A stretch of 19,545 nucleotides of DNA from Fidelibacterota bacterium (GCA_021735285.1 JAIPHI010000027.1:1-19545); one strand, 5' to 3'; positions 1 through 6,874 are shown, counted from the first letter of the stretch. Translations and numbers: made by a program. The notes: generated by a model from the letters alone, not told the origin.

Positions 1-172
1 TTGTTTTTTGTGATAGCATATTACTCTCAATTTATTAACTGCTTAATTTAAATAATTTACACCCTATGCTCAATTGATTTATTGATATTATTACAAACAC
101 AAAATATTAAAACATTGCTCAAAGTTGATACTATTTCAGCATAGAATTTGGAAATATTCTCCATTGATTATT
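1..172. other. Left-edge AT-rich non-coding stretch
   Basis: This is the downstream flank of the minus-strand porin gene. It is AT-rich, has no open frame of useful length, and shows no GC-rich hairpin followed by a T-run that would serve as a terminator for that gene. Nothing else is recognisable in it. Confidence 0.5.
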
Positions 173-1171
173 TTAATTATCATCGAAGCTATATTGAATA
201 TTAAAATATAAAAGATTGTTATCATATTCATCCAGAGAACCTCTCATTTTCTCTTTTCTTAATAAATAATTAGCCTGGAGCTTAATATTTTCAATTGGAT
301 AATAATTTAAACCAAAAGTAATATTTTGATATACGTCCACCTCACCAGCTTCATCCCCTTCTGAAATCGGATTATAAAAATCATATCTAATTGTGGGTTG
401 CAAATTAGCAAAAGCCCAGGACACCTCAGTGATTAACCCTGAATATGTAATTTTAGAGCTATTCGGCTTTCTTTCTCCTTGAATATAGCCTGTTCTAAAT
501 TTAATTGGCTGTTTACTAATTATCAGATCGCCACCAAAAGATTTTGCAAGGGGCTCTTTTTTAATAGGACTGCTAAAAAAGGCTCCCGCACTAAGTTCCC
601 CCAATTTGTATTCGACTCTACCAATAAAACGGAGGGCTTCAGATTCATTATAAGTCGGAGCAGCCATACTTGGAGTATAGAGAGTCTCTGCCTGATTATT
701 AGAGAACATAGTTTTGTAAATAAATTTATTAATTTCTCCTCCTATTTGAAGCCCAACACTTCTAAAACTTGTGTAACCATTAAAGCTATTCCATTTTTTA
801 ATTATCATAGATCTTTCAATGAATGTGAGTTGGCTGGAAGAAGTTAAACTACCAAATTTGGTCCCCGGAACTGAAAATCTACCCACCTTAATATTCAATA
901 ATTCATCAGGACTGTATTGTACAGCAGCATCCATTAGGGCAGGTTTTTGCTGGTTCCACCCATATTGAGCATACCAGGAAACATCCGGATTTATTTTTCC
1001 ATAGGATTTCAGCATAACTCTTCTTATGTTAAAACCGGAGCCCTGCTTAGTGTAGGAGAACCAATTTTGTATAAATCCTTTAAATTTCAATTGTTGTCCT
1101 GCAAAAAGATTGCTGAATAGGAAGAAAAGAATAATTACAGCAATAGACTTAACACGATCGTTTAAAAACAT
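173..1171 (-). CDS. Porin-like outer-membrane beta-barrel protein (phosphate-selective porin O/P type)
   Basis: A 332-aa protein with a clear signal peptide: basic start (MFLNDRVK), hydrophobic stretch at residues 9-23 and a likely cut after LFA near residue 24. The mature part consists of alternating short strands rich in aromatic and polar residues, such as GFIQNWFSY, ARRVMLKS-like IRRVMLKSYG, WYAQYGW and LKVGRF-like IKVGRF. It ends in YFNIQYSFDDN, close to but not exactly at a terminal aromatic. This pattern matches the OprO/OprP-like barrel family, although at 332 aa it is shorter than classical OprP. The expected role is an outer-membrane channel; the substrate cannot be read from sequence. 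The start codon is preceded by a good ribosome site (ggag about 7 nt upstream on the minus strand). The gene is divergent from the lipoprotein gene and has no partner on its own strand. The family assignment is an inference from the pattern, and a generic outer-membrane barrel is the alternative. Confidence 0.72.
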   Translation of the reverse strand: MFLNDRVKSIAVIILFFLFSNLFAGQQLKFKGFIQNWFSYTKQGSGFNIRRVMLKSYGKINPDVSWYAQYGWNQQKPALMDAAVQYSPDELLNIKVGRFSVPGTKFGSLTSSSQLTFIERSMIIKKWNSFNGYTSFRSVGLQIGGEINKFIYKTMFSNNQAETLYTPSMAAPTYNESEALRFIGRVEYKLGELSAGAFFSSPIKKEPLAKSFGGDLIISKQPIKFRTGYIQGERKPNSSKITYSGLITEVSWAFANLQPTIRYDFYNPISEGDEAGEVDVYQNITFGLNYYPIENIKLQANYLLRKEKMRGSLDEYDNNLLYFNIQYSFDDN

Positions 1172-1239
1172 ATTTACTCCATTTTTTTTAGTACTTTTAT
1201 CTAAGTAAAATATTTGAGCTTATCTACAATCACTTTACC

Positions 1240-1258
1240 TTCTACAAAGTCTGTAGAA
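1240..1258. promoter_or_regulatory. Perfect 7-bp inverted repeat upstream of the porin gene (possible operator)
   Basis: TTCTACA and TGTAGAA are perfect inverted arms separated by 5 bp, lying about 70 bp upstream of the porin start codon. The size and symmetry fit a dimeric repressor site, but no regulator is identified. An isolated 7-bp inverted repeat can also occur by chance in AT-rich DNA. Confidence 0.3.
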
Positions 1259-1394
1259 TCATTTAAACTATTATATTATATTTGTTATTCGATATAAAAG
1301 CTACCATAAAGTTACAAGCTAAATATATATTTAATATATACATCAATCTATCACTTTACAAGTTAACTAAATATGCTCCTCTTGATAGGTTACC

Positions 1395-1462
1395 AAATTA
1401 TTCCTGGATAACCTTTGTTAAAATATTTAGCTGTGAGCTATCCCACAAAATTATTCCTGGAT
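1395..1462. repeat. Pair of exact 15-bp direct repeats
   Basis: The 15-bp sequence aaattattcctggat occurs at 1395-1409 and again at 1448-1462, upstream of the LPP20-like gene. Two identical spaced copies in a promoter-proximal position could be activator sites. Function is not shown by the sequence. Confidence 0.4.
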
Positions 1463-1526
1463 TGATATTAACATTTATTTGATAATTGTTATTTAAAATT
1501 CTATAGTATAGCAAAAGGAGAAAAAG

Positions 1527-2063
1527 ATGAAGAAAGTAATATTGGTAGCAATTTTAGGAATAATGTCTATGATGCTGTTTAATTGCGGTGGAGCTCCAGG
1601 CTGGTATATGAAACCACCCCGTTCAAAAGATGCTTATTATGGCTCCGGTCAGGCTTCTAAAAGACGAGTAGAGATGGCTCGTCAGACTGCGGATGCCAGA
1701 GCTCGGGATGCTGTCGCAAGAACTGTCGAACTAAGAGTTTCCAACCTATTCAAAAATTTCATGCAGGAGAGCGGAGTAGGTGTAGAATCCGAGGCTTTGG
1801 AATTCACTTCTTCTGTCAGTAAACAGGTAGTCCACAATGTGATTCGAGGCTGTAAAATAGTTAAACGTGAAATGAAACAAAAGGGGCAATTATATCAATG
1901 CTATTCCCTGGCAGAATATAATACCGATTCACTAATTAATGAGACTAAAAAAGCTGCCCGTCATTATCGCGCCCTTTATAACGAGGCCAAAGCTAATATG
2001 GAATTTGAGGAATTGGAAAAAGAACTAGAAAAGTTGAGAGATGTTGAACATGAAAATTATTAG
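1527..2063 (+). CDS. LPP20-family lipoprotein
   Basis: A 178-aa protein with a lipoprotein signal: MKK start, hydrophobic run, and the lipobox LFNC with the acylated cysteine at residue 20. The next residues (GGAPGWYMKPP) and the YYGSGQA segment at 37-43, followed by an alanine- and arginine-rich helix (about 48-72: ARQTADARARDAVART), match the LPP20 / P-W-PP lipoprotein family. The C-terminus (about 140-178) is a charged amphipathic helix rich in Glu and Lys. Such proteins are anchored in the envelope; LPP20-like lipoproteins are often found with flagellar or outer-membrane genes in other bacteria, but here the flagellar genes are 3.5 kb away. The ribosome site aaaggag lies 6 nt before ATG. 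It appears to be a single-gene unit, and no clear terminator follows. Precise function unknown. Confidence 0.8.
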   Translation: MKKVILVAILGIMSMMLFNCGGAPGWYMKPPRSKDAYYGSGQASKRRVEMARQTADARARDAVARTVELRVSNLFKNFMQESGVGVESEALEFTSSVSKQVVHNVIRGCKIVKREMKQKGQLYQCYSLAEYNTDSLINETKKAARHYRALYNEAKANMEFEELEKELEKLRDVEHENY

Positions 2064-2213
2064 TTCTACATTGTTTCCAAAATACCACAATTTTAACAAT
2101 ATCATACGAATGTCATATATATTTACATTCATCTCATATTTTATTTTTTAATAATCTGGTCGAGGGCAAGCCCATCGTATCTAAACCTAACAAATTACAT
2201 ACAGTGTAGGTCT

Positions 2214-2422
2214 TATAACAATCTTCAAAAAAGTTGTCTTATAAATTGGCAAATATTATTATTTTGTAGACACTATTTATTTTCCCCCTTTAGCCTATTA
2301 AAGGTTTCAGTAAAATACACGACCCTATAGAGGTTGTCTTCGCTTGACAATGGGGATAGTCAAGTGGATAAAAATCTTTTGGTCTTATGCTATATCAGAC
2401 AATACTTTTGCAAATTGTTATA
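2214..2422 (+). repeat. Degenerate copy of the 160-bp TIR element, with internal insertion
   Basis: The left end (tataacaatcttcaaaa, then gttgtcttata) and right end (catcagac-like atatcagac, then ttttgcaaattgttata) align with the ends of the better copies at 3521, 4131, 4874, 7039 and 7980. The core hairpin agcctattaaaggttt is still visible at about 2291. About 48 extra bp, running from roughly 2333 to 2390, separate the first hairpin from the right end. They replace or interrupt the second hairpin seen in the other copies. This is the oldest-looking member in the window. Confidence 0.7.
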
Positions 2423-2505
2423 ACAGATAATTTACTTCAAACCTACCGAATACATAATATCCTTCATAATAACTTCGCAAAATATTAAAATATTTGACTA
2501 TTACA

Positions 2506-2525
2506 ATGCGCATATAATTGCGCAT
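2506..2525. promoter_or_regulatory. Palindrome ATGCGCA-TATAAT-TGCGCAT
   Basis: Two perfect 7-bp inverted arms flank an exact TATAAT hexamer. A TTGACT at 2494-2499 lies only 13 bp before it, too close for an ordinary sigma-70 pair, so promoter activity is uncertain. If TATAAT is a minus-10 box, a protein bound to the arms would cover it completely, which would fit a repressor site. It is 149 bp upstream of the YfiM-like gene. Confidence 0.4.
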
Positions 2526-2674
2526 CATCACCAACTCAACCAATATTGAATTACTTTTTTTAGATTATTTATCGTCGAGAAAGAGTGATAATCTCCCAAA
2601 TTAAACTAAACAGGTATAGGATTTGAAATAGTACTATACAGGTTTATTTGAAAATTTGATTTTAGGAGATTGTC

Positions 2675-3118
2675 ATGAAGAAATGTTTTAGTAAGATTTC
2701 AACAAAAATTTTAGTTCTTTTCTTAATCACTTTTGTCCTTTCCAATGTAAGTCAGGGACAGAGTATCACCCTTGATAGCTGGCGCTGGAGTAAACAAAAT
2801 TTTGAAGTAATGCCGGCCGCCAACCTTGGTCATGCAATGGGTAGTGCCATGTTAACCAATAGTCTGGAAAAAACAGGTCTGGATTGGTGGAAAGCTGACC
2901 TGCTTTCATTTGGTTTCGGGTTAGCCTGGGAAATCAAAGATGCTCATGTGTGGTATGAACATAATGGACTTGTTGGTGGTGAAGGTTTTTCAAAAATGGA
3001 TCTTATAGCAGATGCTTCCGGAATTATAATCAATCGTGCTTTAACTTTTGCTGTTAATAAAATATTTAAAAAGAAGAGCTTTAAGAATTCAGGTATGAAT
3101 GTTTTTGCTGTTAAATAA
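2675..3118 (+). CDS. YfiM/DUF2279-like envelope protein
   Basis: A 147-aa protein with a signal sequence or N-terminal anchor (MKKCFSKISTK followed by a hydrophobic run, ending near SQGQS, residue 30). The body carries the pattern of the YfiM/DUF2279 group: His53 in LGHAMGSAML, a small-residue helix, AWEIKD at 84-89, and GFSKMDLIADASGI at 104-117. The conserved H, E, D and second D-G residues resemble membrane-associated domains of the VanZ/YfiM kind. The C-terminus is basic (FKKKSFKN). The ribosome site aggag lies 8 nt before ATG. It is flanked by repeats on both sides and has no operon partner. The family is recognised by pattern only and its biochemical function is unknown. Confidence 0.62.
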   Translation: MKKCFSKISTKILVLFLITFVLSNVSQGQSITLDSWRWSKQNFEVMPAANLGHAMGSAMLTNSLEKTGLDWWKADLLSFGFGLAWEIKDAHVWYEHNGLVGGEGFSKMDLIADASGIIINRALTFAVNKIFKKKSFKNSGMNVFAVK

Positions 3119-3291
3119 TATAAAAAAAGATAAGGTTTCTGATTTGGCATCGCTCTTTAACATAATTGATAATCTTGGTTATTAATTAATATGTAGAATT
3201 CATTTCTATGATGCACGAATTCCATTCCAATACCAAGATAAATAATTTAGCGGGCACGTTACACATATAAATAAAATACCCCCTATAAAAA

Positions 3292-3358
3292 TGATATAGT
3301 GCCCTTGAATCAAATAAACCCTTACCATGACAATCTTCAAATTCTGGGCACTATATCA
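3292..3358. repeat. Spaced 13-bp perfect inverted repeat
   Basis: TGATATAGTGCCC (3292-3304) and GGGCACTATATCA (3346-3358) are perfect inverted arms around a 41-bp AT-rich interior. They could be the ends of a very small element or a long hairpin in RNA. There is no open frame inside and no second copy elsewhere in the window. Confidence 0.6.
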
Positions 3359-3520
3359 CACCCCTTATTCTAGATGAATAAAAAAATAAACAAACTATCA
3401 TTATTATAATTCACATACAGCCATACATTCTTCCCTCTAAGAAAATTCAAAAGATTTACGGACCAATAATGTATATTATAGCATTTTTTAAAAATTGTGT
3501 TTTTCACTGGAAAATATAAT

Positions 3521-3678
3521 TATAGCCATTTTCATAATAATTGTCTTATAACTCTGTATATAAAGATTTTTTAAAACTTATTTAGATATTTTTCCCTTCA
3601 GCCTATTGAAGGCTTCAGGAAAATCCACAACTAAGGATAGTTATGCTACATCAGACAAAACTTATGCAATTCACTATA
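3521..3678 (+). repeat. 160-bp TIR element (MITE-like), copy 2
   Basis: This 158-bp copy begins tatagccattttcat and ends catcagacaaaac, atgcaattcactata. Between the ends lies the shared core: hairpin 1 agcct-attga-aggct at about 3601-3615, a spacer, then hairpin 2 built from acaacta and tagttat around 3628-3648. The ends are imperfect inverted repeats of about 30 bp. It has no coding capacity. The core orientation is plus. Confidence 0.85.
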
Positions 3679-4130
3679 TATTAAAACTTATAATGAATTT
3701 CCCCTAAACCAAGTGTCGAGAAATTTTTTGATCAAAGTTACTATTGATGGTCTTGCAAAAAGTTTCGCTCACAAAGACCACAGCGACACAAAGTTTCTTA
3801 TTTTCAGCATCTTACAATTAGATTATATAAGCCATTTTAAGACAAATGTTTATCTGCAATTCTATTCTAATAAAGCCACTTTCTGTGGAGCTATCACAAT
3901 CGCAATAAATAAAATTTAGTGCTTTTTAAGTTACATACCGGAAAATTGATCCCAAAATACCAACTCCGGTTTAATTGGCATATTATTATGCTTTTATAAT
4001 AATTAAATTGTTGGAGTTCAGAATATTTCAATTCTAAATATCTATTCACATAGCATTCATATAAATTAATCAGGCTCGATAAGATACTTTATGGTTAATT
4101 GAAAACTAAATATAATTCGGAATCTACTTT

Positions 4131-4291
4131 TATAGCGATTTTCAAATAAGTTGTCTTATAAAATGATATATATAATTTATTACAAATACTAGTTAAATCT
4201 ATTTTCCCCTTCAGCCTATTGAAGGCCTCAGGAAAACCTACAACTAAGGATAGTTATGCTACATCAGACAAAAATTTTGCAAATCGCTATA
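4131..4291 (+). repeat. 160-bp TIR element (MITE-like), copy 3
   Basis: This 161-bp copy has the best-preserved ends: tatagcgattttcaaa on the left and ttttgcaaatcgctata on the right, which are inverted repeats with one difference over the first 16 bp. Similarity continues inward to about 30 bp (gttgtctta against cagacaaaa). The core carries agcct-attga-aggcc and the acaacta/tagttat hairpin. The TA dinucleotides at the ends would suit a TA target duplication of the IS630/Tc1-mariner type, which is inference. Confidence 0.88.
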
Positions 4292-4307
4292 ATACCAGGA
4301 TTCTGTA

Positions 4308-4336
4308 GTTGCTTTTGCCTCGCCACAAAAATAACC
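4308..4336 (+). repeat. Decayed third copy of a GTTACTTTTGT hairpin module
   Basis: The stretch gttgcttttgcctcg followed by ccacaaaaataacc aligns base for base with the hairpin at 4646-4673 and 18108-18135, where perfect 11-bp arms GTTACTTTTGT and ACAAAAGTAAC surround a 6-nt loop. About seven substitutions separate this copy from those. It lies just outside a TIR element and is not inside a recognisable 430-bp element. Confidence 0.5.
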
Positions 4337-4419
4337 AATCACCGAAGTGATCCCCATGGAAAAAGGCGGCGACTGGATAATTAAATGCTAAAATTTAGCT
4401 CGTTATTCTGAAAATATTT

Positions 4420-4850
4420 TAACTGATATTTCGGAGTTATTAGATTCTCGAGGATTACTGCTTGAATCATTTTATAAAGTATATAACCACTTGTAATATC
4501 AATAATATGTAAAATTATGGTGAACTGGTAATATTAAAGGCTCTAAATTTTACAGCGATATCTCTCCAATTTCAATAATATCATTCCTGAGCAAACATAG
4601 AGCTAGTAATCTCGATAAGTCAGAAGTATACAACTGAATGCTATTGTTACTTTTGTCTTGAAACAAAAGTAACGGAAAAATTCAAGCCCTGACGAGAATT
4701 TACTAATTTTTAATACAGACACTTTACCTTTAATATTGTATCAGCAGTAAAAACATATTAATTAGAAGAATAAAAAATATTCAGATATATTCTATAAAGA
4801 TACATCCTAATATTTATAAATAATTTAAACCAACTCCGAAATATTAGTTA
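4420..4850 (+). repeat. 430-bp repeat with terminal inverted repeats, copy A
   Basis: The left end taactgatatttcggagtt and the right end aactccgaaatattagtta are inverted repeats of about 19 bp with one or two differences. Sub-terminal segments are also inverted: tctcgaggattactgcttga near 4445, and the complement of gagctagtaatctcgataag near 4610. Inside is a perfect 11-bp-arm hairpin at 4646-4673. Copy B at 17473-18246 shares long stretches, for example the segment 4646-4706, which is almost identical. There is no open frame. This is a non-autonomous mobile-type repeat, and no transposase is seen in the window. Confidence 0.8.
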
Positions 4851-4873
4851 CATGACATTCCGCTCAAACAGTA

Positions 4874-5034
4874 TATAGCGATTTGCAAAAGTTTTGTCTG
4901 ATGTAGCATAACTATCCTTAGTTGTGGGTTTTCCTGAAGCCTTCAATAGGCTGAAGGGAAAAATAGATTTAACTAGTATTTGTAATAAATTATATCTATC
5001 ATTTTATAAGAGAACTTATTTGAAAATCGCTATA
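4874..5034 (-). repeat. 160-bp TIR element (MITE-like), copy 4
   Basis: This 161-bp copy lies in the reverse orientation. It starts tatagcgatttgcaaaag and ends gaaaatcgctata. The core reads in reverse: gcataactatccttagttgt, then gaagccttcaataggctg. It is very close to copies 6 and 7, with only scattered differences. It starts 24 bp after the right end of the 430-bp copy A. Confidence 0.88.
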
Positions 5035-5286
5035 AACTCACCTTACCGGGCTCAAATATATAGAGGTTCTTAACGCTCCATTCATGGAATCTTTTAACTC
5101 CTTTTTATAAAGCGGAGAAAAATTTAATAGTGTCCCTCATAGAATATTATATAGATATGAGGTATTTCATTGGAAGTCCTTTGGTTATTACTATTAATCA
5201 TAAAGTGTATTATAGAGCTAAAAAAATTTATAGAGACTTACAGGCTTCATTTTTACAGATTAAGGCTTATGGAGCTGTTTTCCTTA

Positions 5287-5390
5287 TATAGTGATTTTCA
5301 AAATAAAGGTTTTGATCAATATTTTAGAAGTATGCTTCAGCAAACTTCCCGATTAAATATTAGCAGACAAAAGTTTTGCAAATTCCTATA
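5287..5390. repeat. Shortened TIR element lacking the hairpin core
   Basis: The left end tatagtgattttcaaaa and the right end cagacaaaagttttgcaaat, then tcctata, match the ends of the 160-bp element. However, the span is only 104 bp and neither core hairpin is present. This looks like an internal-deletion derivative, or two end fragments brought together. It destroys any coding interpretation of the open frame at 5170-5406. Confidence 0.65.
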
Positions 5391-5535
5391 TAATACTCTT
5401 CTATGATAAGATCATTAATTTTTAATAATTAGCGCGATTTATTATCTCTTAGTCTTGATTCCAATCGAATTCTAGTAAACTTTTGTAGATTTTAATTAGC
5501 ATTTGAGTATTTTATGCAAATTTGTAAAAAAATGC

Positions 5536-5562
5536 TAAAGTTTATTGTATTCCATCCGATAT
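5536..5562 (+). promoter_or_regulatory. Sigma-28 (FliA/SigD-type) promoter for flagellin 1
   Basis: TAAAGTTT (5536-5543), 11 bp, then TCCGATAT (5555-5562) is a near-perfect match to the sigma-28 consensus TAAAGTTT-N11-GCCGATAA/T. Transcription would start near 5570 and give a leader of about 75 nt before the flagellin start codon. Confidence 0.88.
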
Positions 5563-5606
5563 TATAAATGTGATGCAGATATTTGAAAGAAAAAATAAAA
5601 TCAAAA

Positions 5607-5640
5607 GTGGCAAGGATGCCACGTTAACAACACGGAGGTA
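5607..5640 (+). promoter_or_regulatory. Flagellin-1 leader: putative CsrA-type double GGA site
   Basis: A hairpin with 6-bp arms gtggca/tgccac (5607-5622) presents AGGA in its 4-nt loop. The loop context CAAGGATG matches the core of the CsrA consensus (CARGGAUG). A second GGA lies in the Shine-Dalgarno sequence cacggaggt (5631-5639). The two GGAs are 20 nt apart, a spacing suitable for one CsrA dimer to bridge and block translation, as known for hag in Bacillus subtilis. No csrA or fliW gene is in the window, so binding is an inference. Confidence 0.55.
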
Positions 5641-5643
5641 ATT

Positions 5644-6486
5644 ATGAATGATTTAATGCGTATTTTTAGTAATGTTCAGGCTATGAAAGCCCGGCAAGCA
5701 TTAGTTGAAGTTAATGGTAAAATTGGTAAGCACCAGCACCGGCTGGCTACGGGTAAACGAATTAATTCGGCAAGTGAAGACCCGGCCGGATATCAGCTGG
5801 CAAGAAATCTCGAAAGTCGTAAAAGAGGTCTCGATGTAGCTTTACAAAATGTCAGTAACGCTAGAAGTATTCTGAATATTGCTGAAGGTGGCTACCAAAA
5901 TATTATGGATATTCTTCAGACTATCAAAGAGAAAGCTACACAGGCAGCCGATTTTGCTCTCAATGATTCTCAAAGGGGAGCAATTGAAGACCAGGTTGGT
6001 GAACTACTGAATGAAATAGACAATATCGTAGATGACACTACATACAATGATCTACATCTGATTGGAGATTCCGAAGATGGTGGTGAAGATCCTTTTACCG
6101 GTGATTTCCAAACCGGAGAAGGTAGTGAAGATCAAATGGCTGTAACTCTGCAACAAGCTGACTCGGCTGCTCTTGGCTTGTCTGGTTTAAGTTTAGCAAC
6201 TGCTAGTGACGCCCAGGATGCGATTAATACAGTAACGAATGCGATCAATGTTGTAGCCAGTGATGTTCAGGATGTAGGAGAGTACAAAGTCAGAATAAAT
6301 TCTAAGGAAAGTACTCTCAATACTCAATCCACAAACACCGAAGCTGTACGGAGTAGTATCGAGGATGCTGATTTTGCTGAAGAACAAATGGAAGTCACCA
6401 AATTGCAAATATTACAACAGACATCAGTTTCATCCTTAGTTCAGGCTAATAGTGCACCTCAGGTTGTACTCTCTCTTTTCCAATAA
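5644..6486 (+). CDS. fliC: Flagellin 1 (short, D0/D1-type)
   Basis: A 280-aa filament subunit. The N-terminal D0/D1 half (residues 1-135) carries the family signature LATGKRINSASEDPAGYQLA (34-53) and ALQNVSNARSILNIAEGG (66-83). The C-terminal half (about 205-280) has STNTEAVRSSIEDADFA and ends PQVVLSLFQ. The middle (about 140-170) is short, acidic and glycine-rich, so there are no large outer domains. It lacks a signal peptide, as expected for export by the flagellar type III apparatus, where FliS would act as chaperone. The start is fixed by a strong ribosome site (ggaggt, 5 nt before ATG), a sigma-28 promoter and the leader hairpin. It lies 7.4 kb from its paralogue at 13065, with which it shares near-identical core motifs. 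Only an imperfect AT-rich hairpin (about 6491-6538) separates it from the HTH gene, so some read-through is possible. Confidence 0.95.
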   Translation: MNDLMRIFSNVQAMKARQALVEVNGKIGKHQHRLATGKRINSASEDPAGYQLARNLESRKRGLDVALQNVSNARSILNIAEGGYQNIMDILQTIKEKATQAADFALNDSQRGAIEDQVGELLNEIDNIVDDTTYNDLHLIGDSEDGGEDPFTGDFQTGEGSEDQMAVTLQQADSAALGLSGLSLATASDAQDAINTVTNAINVVASDVQDVGEYKVRINSKESTLNTQSTNTEAVRSSIEDADFAEEQMEVTKLQILQQTSVSSLVQANSAPQVVLSLFQ

Positions 6487-6559
6487 AATAAGCAAAACTG
6501 ATATAGATTTTTTATGATTTAGTTCTATCTGTTTTTTCAAATTGTGAAAAGGAGGTACT

Positions 6560-6754
6560 ATGACCAAAGAGATAATGGGTGTGAATGAGGTTGCCAACTA
6601 TCTCAATATCAAGAAGCAAACTGTTTATAGGTTGCTACAAGATAAAAAACTTCCGGCTCTAAAGATTGGTGGGCAATGGAAAGTTAAAAAAGATCATCTT
6701 GATAAAATGTTTGATGAAATGTTGAACGAAAAGTTGAAAGAAATAAACGGCTAG
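6560..6754 (+). CDS. Small excisionase-family / MerR-like HTH DNA-binding protein
   Basis: A 64-aa protein that is nearly all one winged-helix domain of the HTH_17 (excisionase/BldC-like) family. GVNEVANYLNIKKQTVYRLLQ (residues 7-27) is the helix-turn-helix, and LPALKIGGQWKVKKDHLDKM (31-50) is the wing and following helix. It has no recombinase partner nearby, so a role as a phage excisionase is unlikely. A small transcription regulator is more plausible. It has a very strong ribosome site (aaaggaggt, 5 nt before ATG). It starts 73 bp after flagellin 1 and is followed by a strong terminator, so it may be partly co-transcribed with flagellin. Its targets are unknown. Confidence 0.85.
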   Translation: MTKEIMGVNEVANYLNIKKQTVYRLLQDKKLPALKIGGQWKVKKDHLDKMFDEMLNEKLKEING

Positions 6755-6775
6755 AAAGTAACCTCTTTTTACCAC

Positions 6776-6812
6776 AAAGCCCCGATGAAAATCGGGGCTT
6801 TCTTATATTTTA
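6776..6812 (+). terminator. Rho-independent terminator after the HTH gene
   Basis: Perfect 11-bp arms AAAGCCCCGAT and ATCGGGGCTTT enclose a GAAA tetraloop and are followed by a T-rich tail (tcttatatttt). It ends the flagellin-1/HTH transcription unit. Confidence 0.93.
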
Positions 6813-6874
6813 ATCATACCAAAATATTTTCCATCCTCCGTTTTCTGATTTCCGGTTTGCATATTTTTTTTTCT

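Larger units (their letters stand above)
1172..1526. other. Divergent intergenic region between porin and lipoprotein genes
   Basis: These 355 bp hold the upstream regions of two divergent genes. Two features stand out: the inverted repeat at 1240-1258, and a 15-bp exact direct repeat (aaattattcctggat) at 1395-1409 and 1448-1462, 53 bp apart. A sigma-70-like pair, TTGATA (1479-1484) and TATAGT (1502-1507) with a 17-bp spacer, can be found. It would place the transcript start almost on the ribosome site of the lipoprotein gene, so it is doubtful. A 66-codon open frame at 1282-1482 has no ribosome site and is not taken as a gene. Confidence 0.45.
2064..2674. other. Intergenic region with decayed repeat and a palindromic promoter-like site
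   Basis: This 611-bp stretch has no supported gene. It holds the most diverged copy of the 160-bp terminal-inverted-repeat element (2214-2422) and a palindrome at 2506-2525 that encloses a TATAAT hexamer. The rest is AT-rich without recognisable structure. Confidence 0.5.
3119..5643. other. 2.5-kb gene-free, repeat-packed region
   Basis: No open frame here has a ribosome site plus protein-like composition. The frames at 3713-3919 and 5170-5406 are not accepted; the second runs into a repeat. The stretch is made up of three fairly intact 160-bp TIR elements (3521, 4131, 4874), one shortened TIR element (5287), one 430-bp element (4420), a spaced inverted repeat (3292-3358), a decayed hairpin module (4308-4336), and the flagellin-1 promoter and leader (5536-5643). 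It reads as a landing zone for small non-autonomous elements upstream of the flagellin gene. Confidence 0.65.

Noticed and set aside
479..847. A 122-codon open frame on the plus strand
   Set aside because: It lies antisense inside the porin gene, has no ribosome site and its translation has no signal, domain or plausible composition.
1282..1482. A 66-codon open frame in the porin-lipoprotein gap
   Set aside because: No ribosome site, very AT-driven composition (Ile/Lys/Asn/Tyr), and it contains the spaced direct repeats expected of a control region.
2494..2518. Standard sigma-70 promoter TTGACT/TATAAT
   Set aside because: The spacer is 13 bp, too short for a normal promoter; kept only as a palindrome with a minus-10-like centre.
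3713..3919. A 68-codon open frame between repeats
   Set aside because: No ribosome site, begins right after a TIR element, and the translation is not protein-like.
3955..4022. Imperfect inverted repeat aactccgg ... ggagtt
   Set aside because: Arms are only 6 bp plus a short AT-rich extension around a long loop, and no second copy is seen.
5170..5406. A 78-codon open frame upstream of flagellin 1
   Set aside because: Its 3-prime half is the shortened TIR element, and no ribosome site precedes it.
6560..6754. Prophage or integrative element marked by an excisionase
   Set aside because: No integrase, phage structural gene, att-like duplication or tRNA is nearby; the HTH_17 fold is widely used by ordinary regulators.
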